Below are positions 1 to 8,034 of a DNA stretch of 15,874 bases, piece after piece. The number at the start of each line of letters is the position of its first letter. Position 1 is the first letter of the stretch. This DNA comes from CAXMQS01 sp036446035 (lineage in GTDB: Bacteria > Actinomycetota > Acidimicrobiia > Spongiisociales > JAOTWH01): contig JAZFSG010000008.1 of NCBI GenBank assembly GCA_036446035.1, forward strand, positions 1-15,874, read 5' to 3'. The notes under the pieces are model-generated. The model worked only from the letters and a program-made list of their open reading frames with translations, was not told the DNA's origin and made no database searches. Position numbers and translations under genes: made by a program.

Positions 1-18
1 CACAGAAGGGATATGATA

Positions 19-162
19 ATGAAACGCATTAGTATGAGTGTGATCTTCCTGATGGCAGCCCTGGCGATCCTGTGGGCCATTCTACGGTGGACTTCATCCG
101 CAGTTGGTCGGGCGTTTCAATCTCGGCAGGGGCTGGGGACACGAGATGTTCCTGGCCGGTGA
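19..162 (+). other. Signal-peptide-like short reading frame, out of frame with the propeller gene
   Basis: An ATG at 19 is preceded by an AGAAGGG Shine-Dalgarno-like sequence (4-10) and opens a 47-residue frame ending in TGA at 160-162. Its first 22 residues have a basic start (MKR) and a hydrophobic stretch typical of a signal peptide or membrane anchor. The frame then runs into the start of the propeller coding sequence in the wrong phase. The simplest reading is that this is the remnant of the secretion signal of the next gene, separated from it by a frameshift or, more likely, a deletion. It could also be an unrelated fragment joined at a contig end. Confidence 0.45.
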
Positions 163-1648
163 TCGCGTCTTCGTGATCTCCAACGGCTCACGCCCCAGCA
201 GGACCGTCACTGCTGCCCCCAACGTGTGGGAAGGCGACTACTTCGTGCCGCAGGTCGGCGTGACGCTCATCTCTGAGATCGACGTCTCCGACCCCGACTC
301 CATGGAGGTCGTTCGCGACCTATATTTCGACGGTACCTACGTCACCAGCCGCCTCAGTGATGGAACGGTTCGCATCGTCGTCAGGACCCAGCCGACCGGT
401 CTCGAGTTCGTCTACCCCAAGGGGAGCGGCCTCAGGGCGGAGCGCGTCGCCGAGGAAGCCAACCGTCGGGTAATCGAAGACAGCACCATCGAGAACTGGC
501 TTCCCTACTTCGTGCTGGAAGACGCGGTGCAAGATGAGACCGAAGGCACGCTGCTCGAGTGCGGCGATGTCTATCTCCCCGACGAGTCGGCCGGTCTCGG
601 CTTGACCGCCGTGCTGACCCTCGACACCGAAGACGGCGTCCGGGTCGGTTCGGGCTCGGCTGCCATCTTCGCCCAGGGCGAGACGGTGTACGCCAGCTCA
701 GACAACCTCTATGTCGCCACCAATCCCTGGGTGCAGCCGGCACTTCTCGAGAGCGACTGGGAGAGTGTTGCCGCCGACTTCGCTACCACCATCCACCGCT
801 TCGACACCACCGACCCACAGCACATCAGCTACGAGGGCTCGGGTGCGGTCACCGGGTACCTCCTGAACCAGTTCGCCCTCTCCGAGCATGAGGGCCATCT
901 ACGGGTCGCTTCCACCGATGCCGCGGCTCGCTGGGGGTTCAGTTCCGAGCAGCACAGCCTCGTTTCCGTGATCAACATCGAGAGCATGGAGACGGTTGGC
1001 CAGGTAGGCGGTCTCGGGAAGGGTGAGCAGATCTACTCGGTGCGCTTCATCGGCGACGCCGGTTTCGTCGTCACCTTCCGACAGGTCGATCCGCTGTACG
1101 CCCTCGATCTCTCGAACCCCGAGAGCCCTGAGCTGCTCGGCGAGTTGAAGATCAACGGCTATTCGGCCTATCTGCACCCTGTTGGCGAGAATCGGCTTCT
1201 CGGCGTCGGCCAAGACGCCACTTCAGAGGGCCGCATCCTCGGCACCCAGGTATCCCTGTTCGACATCTCCGACCTCGCCAACCCGTCGCTGATCGACAAG
1301 GTGACGCTCGGCGGTGACGGTGGGAACTCCGAGGTTGAGTACGACCACCGGGCATTCCTGTACTGGGCGCCTGCGGAGCTGGCGGTGATGCCGGTGCAGA
1401 CCTGGACCTGGGACGGCCGCAGCGACTCCTACTTCAACGGTGCCATCGGCGTCCATGTACACGAGAATGAGGTCCACCTCCTCGACCGTATCTCGCACCA
1501 GTCGTCCCAGGACTACTGGGAGTACGGCAGTCAGATCCGTCGCTCGATGGTCATCGGAGACGAGCTCTACACCATCTCCGACGGCGGCATCAGGGTCTCG
1601 GACACCGACGACCTGCGTGAACTCGGCTGGGTGTCCTTCAGCGCCTAG
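104..1648 (+). CDS. Secreted beta-propeller domain protein, N-terminally truncated
   Basis: The 514-residue product resembles the C-terminal part of the bacterial secreted beta-propeller family (PF09826 type). It starts at a nominal TTG; the frame is open from 53, after a TGA at 50-52. Residues 5-25 (LGRGWGHEMFLAGDRVFVIS) look like an internal blade of the family, normally preceded by a signal peptide and roughly 150 further residues, which are absent here. The body shows repeated blade-like motifs such as 'GDAGFVVTFRQVDPLYALDLSNPESPELLGEL' in pieces around residues 306-345, and the C-terminus ('GDELYTISDGGIRVSD') looks complete. No Shine-Dalgarno site supports the TTG. A candidate signal peptide lies just upstream in another frame. 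The stop overlaps the stop of the opposing flavodoxin gene by 4 bp. Function of the family is not well known; it is probably an extracellular or surface protein. This copy is either a pseudogene, a deletion derivative or an assembly artefact. Confidence 0.75.
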   Translation: MVGRFNLGRGWGHEMFLAGDRVFVISNGSRPSRTVTAAPNVWEGDYFVPQVGVTLISEIDVSDPDSMEVVRDLYFDGTYVTSRLSDGTVRIVVRTQPTGLEFVYPKGSGLRAERVAEEANRRVIEDSTIENWLPYFVLEDAVQDETEGTLLECGDVYLPDESAGLGLTAVLTLDTEDGVRVGSGSAAIFAQGETVYASSDNLYVATNPWVQPALLESDWESVAADFATTIHRFDTTDPQHISYEGSGAVTGYLLNQFALSEHEGHLRVASTDAAARWGFSSEQHSLVSVINIESMETVGQVGGLGKGEQIYSVRFIGDAGFVVTFRQVDPLYALDLSNPESPELLGELKINGYSAYLHPVGENRLLGVGQDATSEGRILGTQVSLFDISDLANPSLIDKVTLGGDGGNSEVEYDHRAFLYWAPAELAVMPVQTWTWDGRSDSYFNGAIGVHVHENEVHLLDRISHQSSQDYWEYGSQIRRSMVIGDELYTISDGGIRVSDTDDLRELGWVSFSA

Positions 1649-2391
1649 CGATACTCGGGGTTGGGGAAGTCGAAGCGGCAGCCAGCGTCCCACTCGGAGC
1701 GCTGGTTGCCGTATGCGGGAATGCCGCCTGCGTCCTTGAGCAGCCTTGCCATGTGCAGCAGGTTCCAGGTCATGAAGGTGGTGTTGCGGTTGGTGAAGTC
1801 GTTCTCGGGACCGCCCGAGTCGGGATCCATGTAGGAGGGCCCCGGCCCTGCCTCGCCGATCCACCCGGCGTCGGCCTGCGGGGGAACGGTGTAGCCGAGG
1901 TGCTGTAGCGAGTACAGCATGTTCATGGCCGAGTGCTTTACTCCATCTTCGTTTCCCGTTATCAGGCAGCCACCGACCTTGCCGTAGTAGGCGTATTGGC
2001 CATGTTCATTGAGCTGTGACGAGTTGCCATAGAGGCGTTCGATGATCCTGGTGACAACTGATGACTTCTCACCAAGCCAGATAGGCGATCCCAATAAGAG
2101 GATGTCTGCCTCCTGCACCTTGGCATAGATGCGAGGCCATTCATCTACCTCCCATCCATGCCCCGTCATGTCGGGCCAGACTCCGGTTGCGATTTCGTGA
2201 TCGAGGGCTCGGATCAGCTCGGTCGAGACGCCGTTGGCCGCCATGATGGCCATCGAGATGTCCATCAGGCCCTGGGTGTGGGAGAGTTCGGGCGATTTCT
2301 TCAGGGTGCAGTTGATGAAGAGCGCCTTGAGGTCGGAGAAGTCATAGGGGCTGTCGTCGCACTGTTTCTGCTGGCGCTCGGTGAGGGTCAC
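1645..2391 (-). CDS. Flavodoxin-fold NAD(P)H-dependent oxidoreductase / flavodoxin family protein
   Basis: A 248-residue soluble protein of the flavodoxin-like FMN reductase group. After the first beta strand (LKALFIN, 21-27) comes a phosphate-binding loop region (CTLKKSPELSHT, 28-39). A second FMN-contact segment is 'ADILLLGSPIWLGEKSS' (95-111), followed by 'GCLITGNEDG' (141-150). It likely binds FMN and reduces quinone-like or other small acceptors with NAD(P)H; the true substrate cannot be read from the sequence. The frame stays open upstream to an ATG at 2433, but I place the start at the GTG at 2391 because AAGGAG lies 4 nt before it and a TAGCTT -10 box lies between the two candidates. 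The gene is divergent from the antiporter gene and its TAG stop overlaps the stop of the propeller gene. Confidence 0.85.
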   Translation of the reverse strand: MTLTERQQKQCDDSPYDFSDLKALFINCTLKKSPELSHTQGLMDISMAIMAANGVSTELIRALDHEIATGVWPDMTGHGWEVDEWPRIYAKVQEADILLLGSPIWLGEKSSVVTRIIERLYGNSSQLNEHGQYAYYGKVGGCLITGNEDGVKHSAMNMLYSLQHLGYTVPPQADAGWIGEAGPGPSYMDPDSGGPENDFTNRNTTFMTWNLLHMARLLKDAGGIPAYGNQRSEWDAGCRFDFPNPEYR

Positions 2392-2395
2392 AGAT

Positions 2396-2401
2396 CTCCT
2401 T
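2396..2401 (-). promoter_or_regulatory. Ribosome binding site deciding the flavodoxin start
   Basis: AAGGAG on the minus strand, 4 nt before GTG at 2391. It supports this start over the ATG at 2433. It is notable because most neighbours on this window lack such a site. Confidence 0.75.
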
Positions 2402-2416
2402 GCGAGGGGGGAACTG

Positions 2417-2422
2417 AAGCTA
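2417..2422 (-). promoter_or_regulatory. -10 box (TAGCTT) for the flavodoxin gene
   Basis: TAGCTT on the minus strand would give a transcript start near 2410 and a leader of about 19 nt carrying AAGGAG. The hexamer fits the TAGNNT pattern seen before other genes here. No clear -35 element was recognised. Confidence 0.45.
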
Positions 2423-2437
2423 GCGGCGGCCACCGCC

Positions 2438-2443
2438 TAGATT
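2438..2443 (+). promoter_or_regulatory. -10 box (TAGATT), leaderless start of the antiporter gene
   Basis: TAGATT ends exactly 6 nt before the GTG at 2450, so transcription would start at or next to the start codon. There is no Shine-Dalgarno sequence in the 6 nt gap. The region 2392-2449 thus holds two divergent promoters within 58 bp. Confidence 0.6.
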
Positions 2444-2449
2444 CATCTC

Positions 2450-3697
2450 GTGACCGATCTATTCGTCGTTGCCGGAGTTGTCCTCGGTTATTCGTTGATC
2501 TCTCGACGGCTCGAGTCGACGTTGGTGACCGCACCCATGGTGTTCGTCACCACCGGCATACTTCTCGGTTCGTCCGGTCTCGATGTGTTCGAGCTCGGGC
2601 TGGACGAGGGCGCCGTGCGCCTCCTGGCCGAGGCGACGTTGGTGCTCCTGCTGTTCACCGATGCCATCCGCATAGATGTCATGCGCCTTGGCGACCAGAT
2701 CGACCTGCCTGGGCGTTTGCTCGGCATCGGCCTTCCTTTGACGGTGCTGGCCGGCACAGGAGCCGCACTGTTACTCCTCGATGGCTTTGGGTTGTGGGAG
2801 GCCGCGCTGGTGGCGGCCATCCTGGCGCCGACCGATGCTGCTCTCGGGCATGCTGTTGTCAGCAACCCGCGAGTGCCTGTGCGCATCCGCCAAGGACTCA
2901 ACGTCGAGAGCGGTCTCAACGACGGGTTGATGCTTCCCGTCATCACGCTCTTCTTGGCGCTTGCCGCTACCGGGACGGATCTGGAGACGCCCGCGTTCTG
3001 GGCAACCTTCGTTGCCAAGCAGGTGGGCTTCGGTGTCGGCGTCGGGGTCGTCGTTGGCGGTGGCGGTGGGTGGCTGCTCGATCGGTTCGCGAAGCGGGGA
3101 TGGGTTGACGGTGCCTTCCGCCAACTGGCGACGCTGGCTATCGGCGTCGGCGCATTCGCCGGTGCCGAAGCCGCCGGTGGCAACGGATTCGTGGCGGCGT
3201 TCGCTGCCGGCCTGGCTTTCGGCTTCGCGGCCCGAGAGCACTGCGGCGGCGCCTACGACTTCGCCGAGGACGAGGGCCAGCTGTTGGCCCTTCTCACCTT
3301 TCTGTTCTTTGGAGCGGCAGTCGCCGGGCCGGCCCTCGGCGAGCTGGACTGGCGGATCCTTGTCTACGCCGTGGTCAGCCTGACGATCGTGCGGATGGTC
3401 CCCGTGGCGCTGTCCCTGTTGGGGACCAAGTTCCACCGGCCAAGCGTTCTATACCTCGGTTGGTTCGGACCAAGGGGCCTGGCGTCCATCCTCTTCGGTC
3501 TCTTCATTCTCGAGGAGGCAGACCTCCCGATGGCCGATGACATGTTCCTCGTGGTAACGGCGACGGTGCTGCTGAGCATCTTCGTCCACGGCGTGTCTTC
3601 GGTGCCCATATCGAATCGCTTTGCCGGCTGGTTCGAAGCCCACGGTGCCGGGCATACACCCGAGGCCGAGCCGGTGGAGGAGATGCCGACTAGGTGA
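2450..3697 (+). CDS. Monovalent cation:proton antiporter, CPA1 (NhaP/NHE) family
   Basis: A 415-residue integral membrane protein with about twelve hydrophobic segments along its length, expected to exchange Na+ or K+ for H+ across the cytoplasmic membrane and so control pH and salt. Diagnostic CPA1 motifs are present: 'LAPTDAALG' at 125-133 and 'ESGLNDG' at 153-159 with the Asn157-Asp158 pair that lines the ion site, plus 'WFGPRGLAS' at 338-346 in the late membrane segments. The size matches short bacterial NhaP-type proteins without a large cytoplasmic tail; only about 25 hydrophilic residues follow the last segment. A glycine-rich stretch (194-207) lies in a mid-protein helix. Start is GTG, apparently leaderless. 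The OmpA gene follows after 52 nt on the same strand but has its own binding site. Which ion is carried cannot be told from sequence. Confidence 0.92.
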   Translation: MTDLFVVAGVVLGYSLISRRLESTLVTAPMVFVTTGILLGSSGLDVFELGLDEGAVRLLAEATLVLLLFTDAIRIDVMRLGDQIDLPGRLLGIGLPLTVLAGTGAALLLLDGFGLWEAALVAAILAPTDAALGHAVVSNPRVPVRIRQGLNVESGLNDGLMLPVITLFLALAATGTDLETPAFWATFVAKQVGFGVGVGVVVGGGGGWLLDRFAKRGWVDGAFRQLATLAIGVGAFAGAEAAGGNGFVAAFAAGLAFGFAAREHCGGAYDFAEDEGQLLALLTFLFFGAAVAGPALGELDWRILVYAVVSLTIVRMVPVALSLLGTKFHRPSVLYLGWFGPRGLASILFGLFILEEADLPMADDMFLVVTATVLLSIFVHGVSSVPISNRFAGWFEAHGAGHTPEAEPVEEMPTR

Positions 3698-3749
3698 GGG
3701 CAAACTACGCTGGAGGAGTGCCCACTCTGCGTGTGGGAGGGAGGAACGC

Positions 3750-5078
3750 GTGACAAAACGGCGTCGCCTGGCACTACTGGGAGGCTTGTGGATCGTCCTC
3801 GCAGTTGGCGGCGTCATATGGGCGTCATCGAGCATCGATTCCGACATCGAGGATGGCACCCGGGCGGCCCTCGCCGGCTCTGGAGTGGGCATTGAGGTCG
3901 ACGGCCGCGATGTGACGCTCATCGGTGACCCCGATCCCACGATCGAGGCGTTGGCTCGGGGGGTCGACGGCGTTCGCACGGTGCGTTGGCGAGGCGAAGA
4001 CGGCGAAACTGCCGCTCCGACATCGATCCCATCGACCGAGCCAACCGGGACGGAGACACCTGCCTCAACGGCGCCCGCAACCACCGAGGCGCCTCCCGCT
4101 ACGGCTCCCGCCGGCCAGGCCAGTTTCCGGGCCGGCCTGGTCAACGGACAGCTAACTCTTTCCGGCGCACTGCCCAGTAGTGAGGTGATGGCCGGCATCG
4201 CACAGGCTGCCGACCTGGTGTACGCGCCGCTGATAACGGATGAGCTCGTCGAGGATCCGGCCGCACCTGGCGGAGATTGGCTCTCTGGCCTGCCGCAAGC
4301 GGTTTCGCTGCTCCCCATCGCCGGTAACGCAGCCTTCGAGATCACCGGCGACATGATCGTGATCACCGGTTCGACCGGAAGCGACGAGAAGAAGGCGTTG
4401 CTCGAGGGGGCGTTGCGACGGTCGCTTGGTGAGACGCTCACATACGACAATCAGGTGACGGTCACGGGCAAGACGCCACCGGCGTTCTTCGCCAACGCAG
4501 GTGGCGACGGAACCGTCGTGCTGGCGGGCGCCATGCCAGACCAAGCCGCCATCGACCTGATCGCCGCTGCGGCCGGACAAGCCTTCGGCCCGGAGAATGT
4601 TGACGTCCAGATGGCCATCGACGACAGCACCGAGGCCACCTTCTCGGTCTTTCGCATTCCTTTCATATTCGCCCCGCTGTCGTTGGTGCCGCAGTGGGAG
4701 ATCAATATCGAGAACGATGTCATCAGCGGAGGGCTGCGTGGCGGCGCCTCCTTCGATTTCGACAGCGCACGGTTGAGTCCACAGCTTGAACAGCTCGCCA
4801 CCATCGCCGCCGGCATCATCGCCCGTAACCCGACCGTTGCCGCCTCCATCGAGGGTTACACCGACTCCCGAGGCAGAGCCGCCTACAACCTGGATCTCAG
4901 CCAGCGCCGAGCGGACGCCGCCAGGGACTTCATCATCGCTCTGGGCATCGCACCGGAACGGCTGACTGCTCAAGGCTTCGGCGAGACCTCTCTTCTCGCC
5001 GACAACTCAACCGAGGCCGGACGCGCCCAGAACCGGCGCATCGAATTCTTGCTAGGACCAATCGAAGGAGGAGGCTGA
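3750..5078 (+). CDS. OmpA family protein with BON-like repeats (ArfA/OmpATb-like)
   Basis: A 442-residue envelope protein. Residues 8-26 form one N-terminal membrane anchor after the basic MTKRRR. A BON-like unit (about 30-82) is followed by a Thr/Pro/Ala-rich linker (about 88-122), then three more units with the BON pattern of strand-helix-helix-strand (about 123-170, 193-240, 245-292). The OmpA C-terminal peptidoglycan-binding domain spans about 333-435, with 'GYTDSRG' (369-375), 'NLDLSQRRADAARDF' (380-394) and 'NRRIEF' (428-433); the Asp and Arg of these motifs normally contact meso-diaminopimelate. The layout matches mycobacterial ArfA (OmpATb): anchor, tandem BON-like fold, OmpA domain. 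GTG start chosen because GAGGA lies 4 nt upstream (3741-3745). The stop shares one base with the next start (TGATG), suggesting translational coupling. Likely role: linking membrane and cell wall, perhaps stress adaptation. Confidence 0.88.
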   Translation: MTKRRRLALLGGLWIVLAVGGVIWASSSIDSDIEDGTRAALAGSGVGIEVDGRDVTLIGDPDPTIEALARGVDGVRTVRWRGEDGETAAPTSIPSTEPTGTETPASTAPATTEAPPATAPAGQASFRAGLVNGQLTLSGALPSSEVMAGIAQAADLVYAPLITDELVEDPAAPGGDWLSGLPQAVSLLPIAGNAAFEITGDMIVITGSTGSDEKKALLEGALRRSLGETLTYDNQVTVTGKTPPAFFANAGGDGTVVLAGAMPDQAAIDLIAAAAGQAFGPENVDVQMAIDDSTEATFSVFRIPFIFAPLSLVPQWEINIENDVISGGLRGGASFDFDSARLSPQLEQLATIAAGIIARNPTVAASIEGYTDSRGRAAYNLDLSQRRADAARDFIIALGIAPERLTAQGFGETSLLADNSTEAGRAQNRRIEFLLGPIEGGG

Positions 5079-5344
5079 TGCGAGGAATCGGCTATCTGGT
5101 CGTTGAGATCGTTCTACTGCTGATCGCCTCAGGCGTCATCGGCTATCTGGTCGGTCGAGTCATTCACCGTCGGGCGGGCGGAGGCTCGTTGCGAGGTGGC
5201 GCCCATCCCGACGTGGCGTCTCTGGAGACGAAATCCCGAGTGCTGGAGGGCCGGCTCGCTGAGACCCAAACGGAGGTCGAAGAGCTGAAGCGCCAGTTGA
5301 CGCTGGAGCGCCTCCGCTCCCAAGGCGACGTCGGCTCCGCATAG
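5078..5344 (+). CDS. Small membrane protein with C-terminal coiled coil (ArfB/C position)
   Basis: An 88-residue protein. Residues 5-27 are a single transmembrane helix ending in a small-residue pattern (GxxxGYLVGR), followed by a basic, glycine-rich hinge (30-42). Residues 46-82 show a heptad-like pattern rich in Leu, Glu, Arg and Gln (LETKSRVLEGRLAETQTEVE and on), so a cytoplasmic coiled coil is likely. The ATG overlaps the OmpA stop as TGATG, with GGAGGAGG just before it. In mycobacteria, arfA is followed by the small membrane proteins ArfB and ArfC, and the same order here suggests this protein helps the OmpA/BON protein assemble or work. I do not recognise a named family; homology to ArfB or ArfC is not shown, only the position and topology. 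Confidence 0.8.
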   Translation: MRGIGYLVVEIVLLLIASGVIGYLVGRVIHRRAGGGSLRGGAHPDVASLETKSRVLEGRLAETQTEVEELKRQLTLERLRSQGDVGSA

Positions 5345-5399
5345 GGTCGACAGGTAGCACGGCGTCGGAGTAACTCTGAGGTATTCGCCAGCGTGCGCC

Positions 5400-5405
5400 T
5401 AGCCT
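5400..5405 (+). promoter_or_regulatory. -10 box (TAGCCT) upstream of the double glycosyltransferase gene
   Basis: TAGCCT lies 31 nt before the GTG at 5437, so unlike neighbouring genes this transcript would carry a leader of about 25 nt. The leader holds only a weak AAGG at 5422-5425. The 92-bp gap 5345-5436 shows no obvious terminator for the preceding operon. Confidence 0.35.
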
Positions 5406-5436
5406 CGCCATCAATCACAGCAAGGCTTCCGCTTTC

Positions 5437-8034
5437 GTGAATGTCATCTTCGCAACGACGGAGCTGCCGCCGCTTGAGGCTGGCGGCTCCGGCTACCTGA
5501 TCGACAGGCTTCGCGGCTTGCTCGAGGCAGACGGCCACCGAGTTCGTGTGGTCGTTGCTGCCGACGGCCACATCGATGATCCCGATGTCCACGTCATCGG
5601 AGCATTCGCCGACCACGCAGCTCGGTCTCTGGCGGTGGCTGAGGCAGTGGCCGACCTCGTTGCGACCGAGTCTGTAGATCTTGTCGAGTTCCAGGACTTC
5701 TATGGGCTGGCCTTCGCCGCCCTCGCCGATAGGGGTCGCTACGGCCTGGTGAACACGACCGTTGCAGTCCGCTTCCACGGGCCTATGGGCTCGATTCTCG
5801 ACGCCATAGGGCATCCGTCAACCGGGTTCGAAACGGTCCTCGAGATGGAGCGCCGGGCGTTCGACATGGCAGATGTCGTCCTGGTGCCGTCCCCTGCAAT
5901 GGTCGACCACGTTGCCGCGTCCTTCGGCGTCGAGCGGGGGCGCCTGGTCGTCGCCGAGCCTGCCCGCAGCGACGCCATCAAGCGTGTCGCCTTCGCCCCC
6001 GGACCCCGACCGCAGCTTGTTGTCTACGGCAAGAGAGCAGAAGTGAAGGGAACTTTGCGTTTCGTCGAGGCCATGATCCCGCTCCTGGAGTCGCGGCCAG
6101 ATCTGGAGGTTCGTTTCATCGGATCAGACGATTGGAGCTGGGCCGAGAATCGGCCAGTCACCGACATCGTTGTCGACCGCATTCCGAGTGAGTTCTCTGA
6201 CCGCGTCAGCTTCGAGCCAATGGCCCAGCCGGCCGAGCTGGGGGCTCGGTTGGCCGGTGCCTGGCTGGTTGTGGTGCCGAGCCTGTTCGAGTCCTTCTGC
6301 CTGGCCGCTCACGAGGTTCGCGCCGCAGGGCTGCCACTTGTAATCGCCGACCTCGACGCGTTCCGCGACTACTTCGATGAGGGGGCGGTCCGCTACGACG
6401 GATCGGCGCTCGGAATGCAGGTGACCGTCCACGAATTGCTGTCAGATCCGCAACGGCTGGCGGCGTTGGCAGCTGCCCCGCTCCCCGCATACCGAGACCC
6501 GCTTGACGCCTACCGATCGCAGCTGCCCGCCGTCCGACACCCCCAGAGCCAGTCGGGGCTGGCCACGGTGGCAACCCAAGCCGTTGCCGCCCTTTCCCAA
6601 CGGCCTCCGTCCGCCGTGCACTCTGCACTACGCCGAGCGTTGCGCATCCTGCCCCGGCCGGTCGCAGGCTTGGCGATCCGCGTTCTCCCGCAGTCTGTAA
6701 AGGACCGCTTTCGAAGCGCCGCCAGCTGGCCGGAGGAGGAGGCCCGGAGGGCCCGCGTCAGTCGTAATGAAGGCATCCACCGGCGGGGCGCGGCGCTACC
6801 GCCGGTCGGACAACCCGACGTCAGCGTCGTCATTCCTTGCTACGAGCAAGGCGAGTGGCTCACCGACGCCGTCGCCAGCGTGTACGAACAGAACCATGAC
6901 TCGTGGGAGATCATCGTCGTTGACGATGGCTCGAAGTCGACCGAGACCATCAGTGTCATCGACGCCGTCGGCGAGTTGCCTCGCGTCAGTGTTGTCCGTC
7001 AGGACAACCGTGGCCTGCCCGCGGCACGCAACGCCGGCATCGCTTCGGCAAGGGGCCGCTACGTGGTGCCCCTTGATGCCGATGACGAACTCGGGCCCGG
7101 CTTCATGACCGAAATGGTGACGGCGCTTGATCGCAATCCGAGGGCGGCGTTCGCTCACTGCTGGGCCGAGATGTTTGGAGATGTGTCGGAGCTCTGGGTA
7201 ACGCGCCCCTTCAACCTCTATCAGATGCTCCTCTCCAACTCGGTTGTCGGCTGCGTCGCGCTGCGCCGCGAGGCCTGGGAGTCGGTTGGGGGCTACGACG
7301 AGACGATGGTCAATGGCAACGAAGACTGGGAGTTGTGGGTGAGGCTGTCGCTCGCCGGCTGGCTCCAGGTCGGGGTACGCCAGGTGCTCTTCCGCTACCG
7401 CCGGCTGGGAACGTCGATGTCAACGCGGACGGAGGCCCGGTTCGAAGCAGGAAGAATGGAGATCGCGGACCGTCATCGCGATGCCTACGGTGCGGACGCT
7501 CTCGTCACGATGAAGCGCGGTTGGTATCCAGCCGTCTCGCTGATCGCAACGCCGACCATCTCGGGACTCGAGATCCACGATCTCGACGACTGCGAGGTGA
7601 TCGTTGTCGGCGGCGAGCCGGACGAATCGCTCCAGGAGTTGTGCCGCAGTCGCGGCTGGCCGTTGCGGGTGACGGCCGACACAGAGGTAGCGGTGGCGAC
7701 ATCACGAGGGAAGTATGTGACAGACGCCGTGGCGGTCAGCTGGGCGAAGGCCAACGGCCTCGGTCAGGCCGCCGCGGCGCTCGAGGACGAGTTGGCGGCC
7801 TTCGCAGTGACCGACGATTCAGGCATTGCGTTGTTGTGGCGTCGCTGGGCGCTAGTCGACAAGGACTCCCCACACTCGAAGACGATCACCAGGGGCCATT
7901 TCGGCGCCGCGATCGGTGAGACGTCCCTAGCCAGGGGCGCGTTCATCGATCCGGCCTGGGAGCTACCGCCTATCGAGATGGCCCTGTCCGTCCATCGCCA
8001 ATCGCCCGAGGTCGAAGGGTTCCCCGTCTTCTAG
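5437..8034 (+). CDS. Two-domain glycosyltransferase: GT4 (GT-B) fused to GT2 (GT-A)
   Basis: An 865-residue cytoplasmic protein with two sugar transferase domains. Residues 1-365 are GT-B/GT4-like: an N-terminal Rossmann half with a Gly-rich loop (EAGGSG, 14-19), 'VRFHGPMGS' (111-119), 'VVYGKRAEVKGT' (195-206), and the nucleotide-sugar EX7E motif Glu285-Glu293 in 'FESFCLAAHE'. A linker of about 95 residues, partly amphipathic and basic, follows. Residues 461-665 are a GT2 domain: 'VSVVIPCYEQGEWL' (462-475), 'VVDDGSKS' (494-501), metal-binding 'LDADDE' (546-551), and 'GNEDWELW' (627-634) with the likely catalytic Asp. Residues 690-865 are not assigned to any family I know. It likely adds two sugars in sequence to a surface glycan, lipid or protein acceptor. 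It stands alone with no other glycan genes nearby. Its stop overlaps the rhomboid gene's stop (CTAG). Confidence 0.88.
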   Translation: MNVIFATTELPPLEAGGSGYLIDRLRGLLEADGHRVRVVVAADGHIDDPDVHVIGAFADHAARSLAVAEAVADLVATESVDLVEFQDFYGLAFAALADRGRYGLVNTTVAVRFHGPMGSILDAIGHPSTGFETVLEMERRAFDMADVVLVPSPAMVDHVAASFGVERGRLVVAEPARSDAIKRVAFAPGPRPQLVVYGKRAEVKGTLRFVEAMIPLLESRPDLEVRFIGSDDWSWAENRPVTDIVVDRIPSEFSDRVSFEPMAQPAELGARLAGAWLVVVPSLFESFCLAAHEVRAAGLPLVIADLDAFRDYFDEGAVRYDGSALGMQVTVHELLSDPQRLAALAAAPLPAYRDPLDAYRSQLPAVRHPQSQSGLATVATQAVAALSQRPPSAVHSALRRALRILPRPVAGLAIRVLPQSVKDRFRSAASWPEEEARRARVSRNEGIHRRGAALPPVGQPDVSVVIPCYEQGEWLTDAVASVYEQNHDSWEIIVVDDGSKSTETISVIDAVGELPRVSVVRQDNRGLPAARNAGIASARGRYVVPLDADDELGPGFMTEMVTALDRNPRAAFAHCWAEMFGDVSELWVTRPFNLYQMLLSNSVVGCVALRREAWESVGGYDETMVNGNEDWELWVRLSLAGWLQVGVRQVLFRYRRLGTSMSTRTEARFEAGRMEIADRHRDAYGADALVTMKRGWYPAVSLIATPTISGLEIHDLDDCEVIVVGGEPDESLQELCRSRGWPLRVTADTEVAVATSRGKYVTDAVAVSWAKANGLGQAAAALEDELAAFAVTDDSGIALLWRRWALVDKDSPHSKTITRGHFGAAIGETSLARGAFIDPAWELPPIEMALSVHRQSPEVEGFPVF

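Noticed and set aside
2392..2433. N-terminal extension of the flavodoxin protein starting at ATG 2433
   Set aside because: It would overlap its own -10 box and leave the strong AAGGAG-GTG signal at 2391 unexplained.
4152..4973. Minus-strand open frame of about 270 codons opposite the OmpA gene
   Set aside because: The plus frame carries clear OmpA/BON motifs; long antisense frames are common in GC-rich genes. No start signal or family motif was seen.
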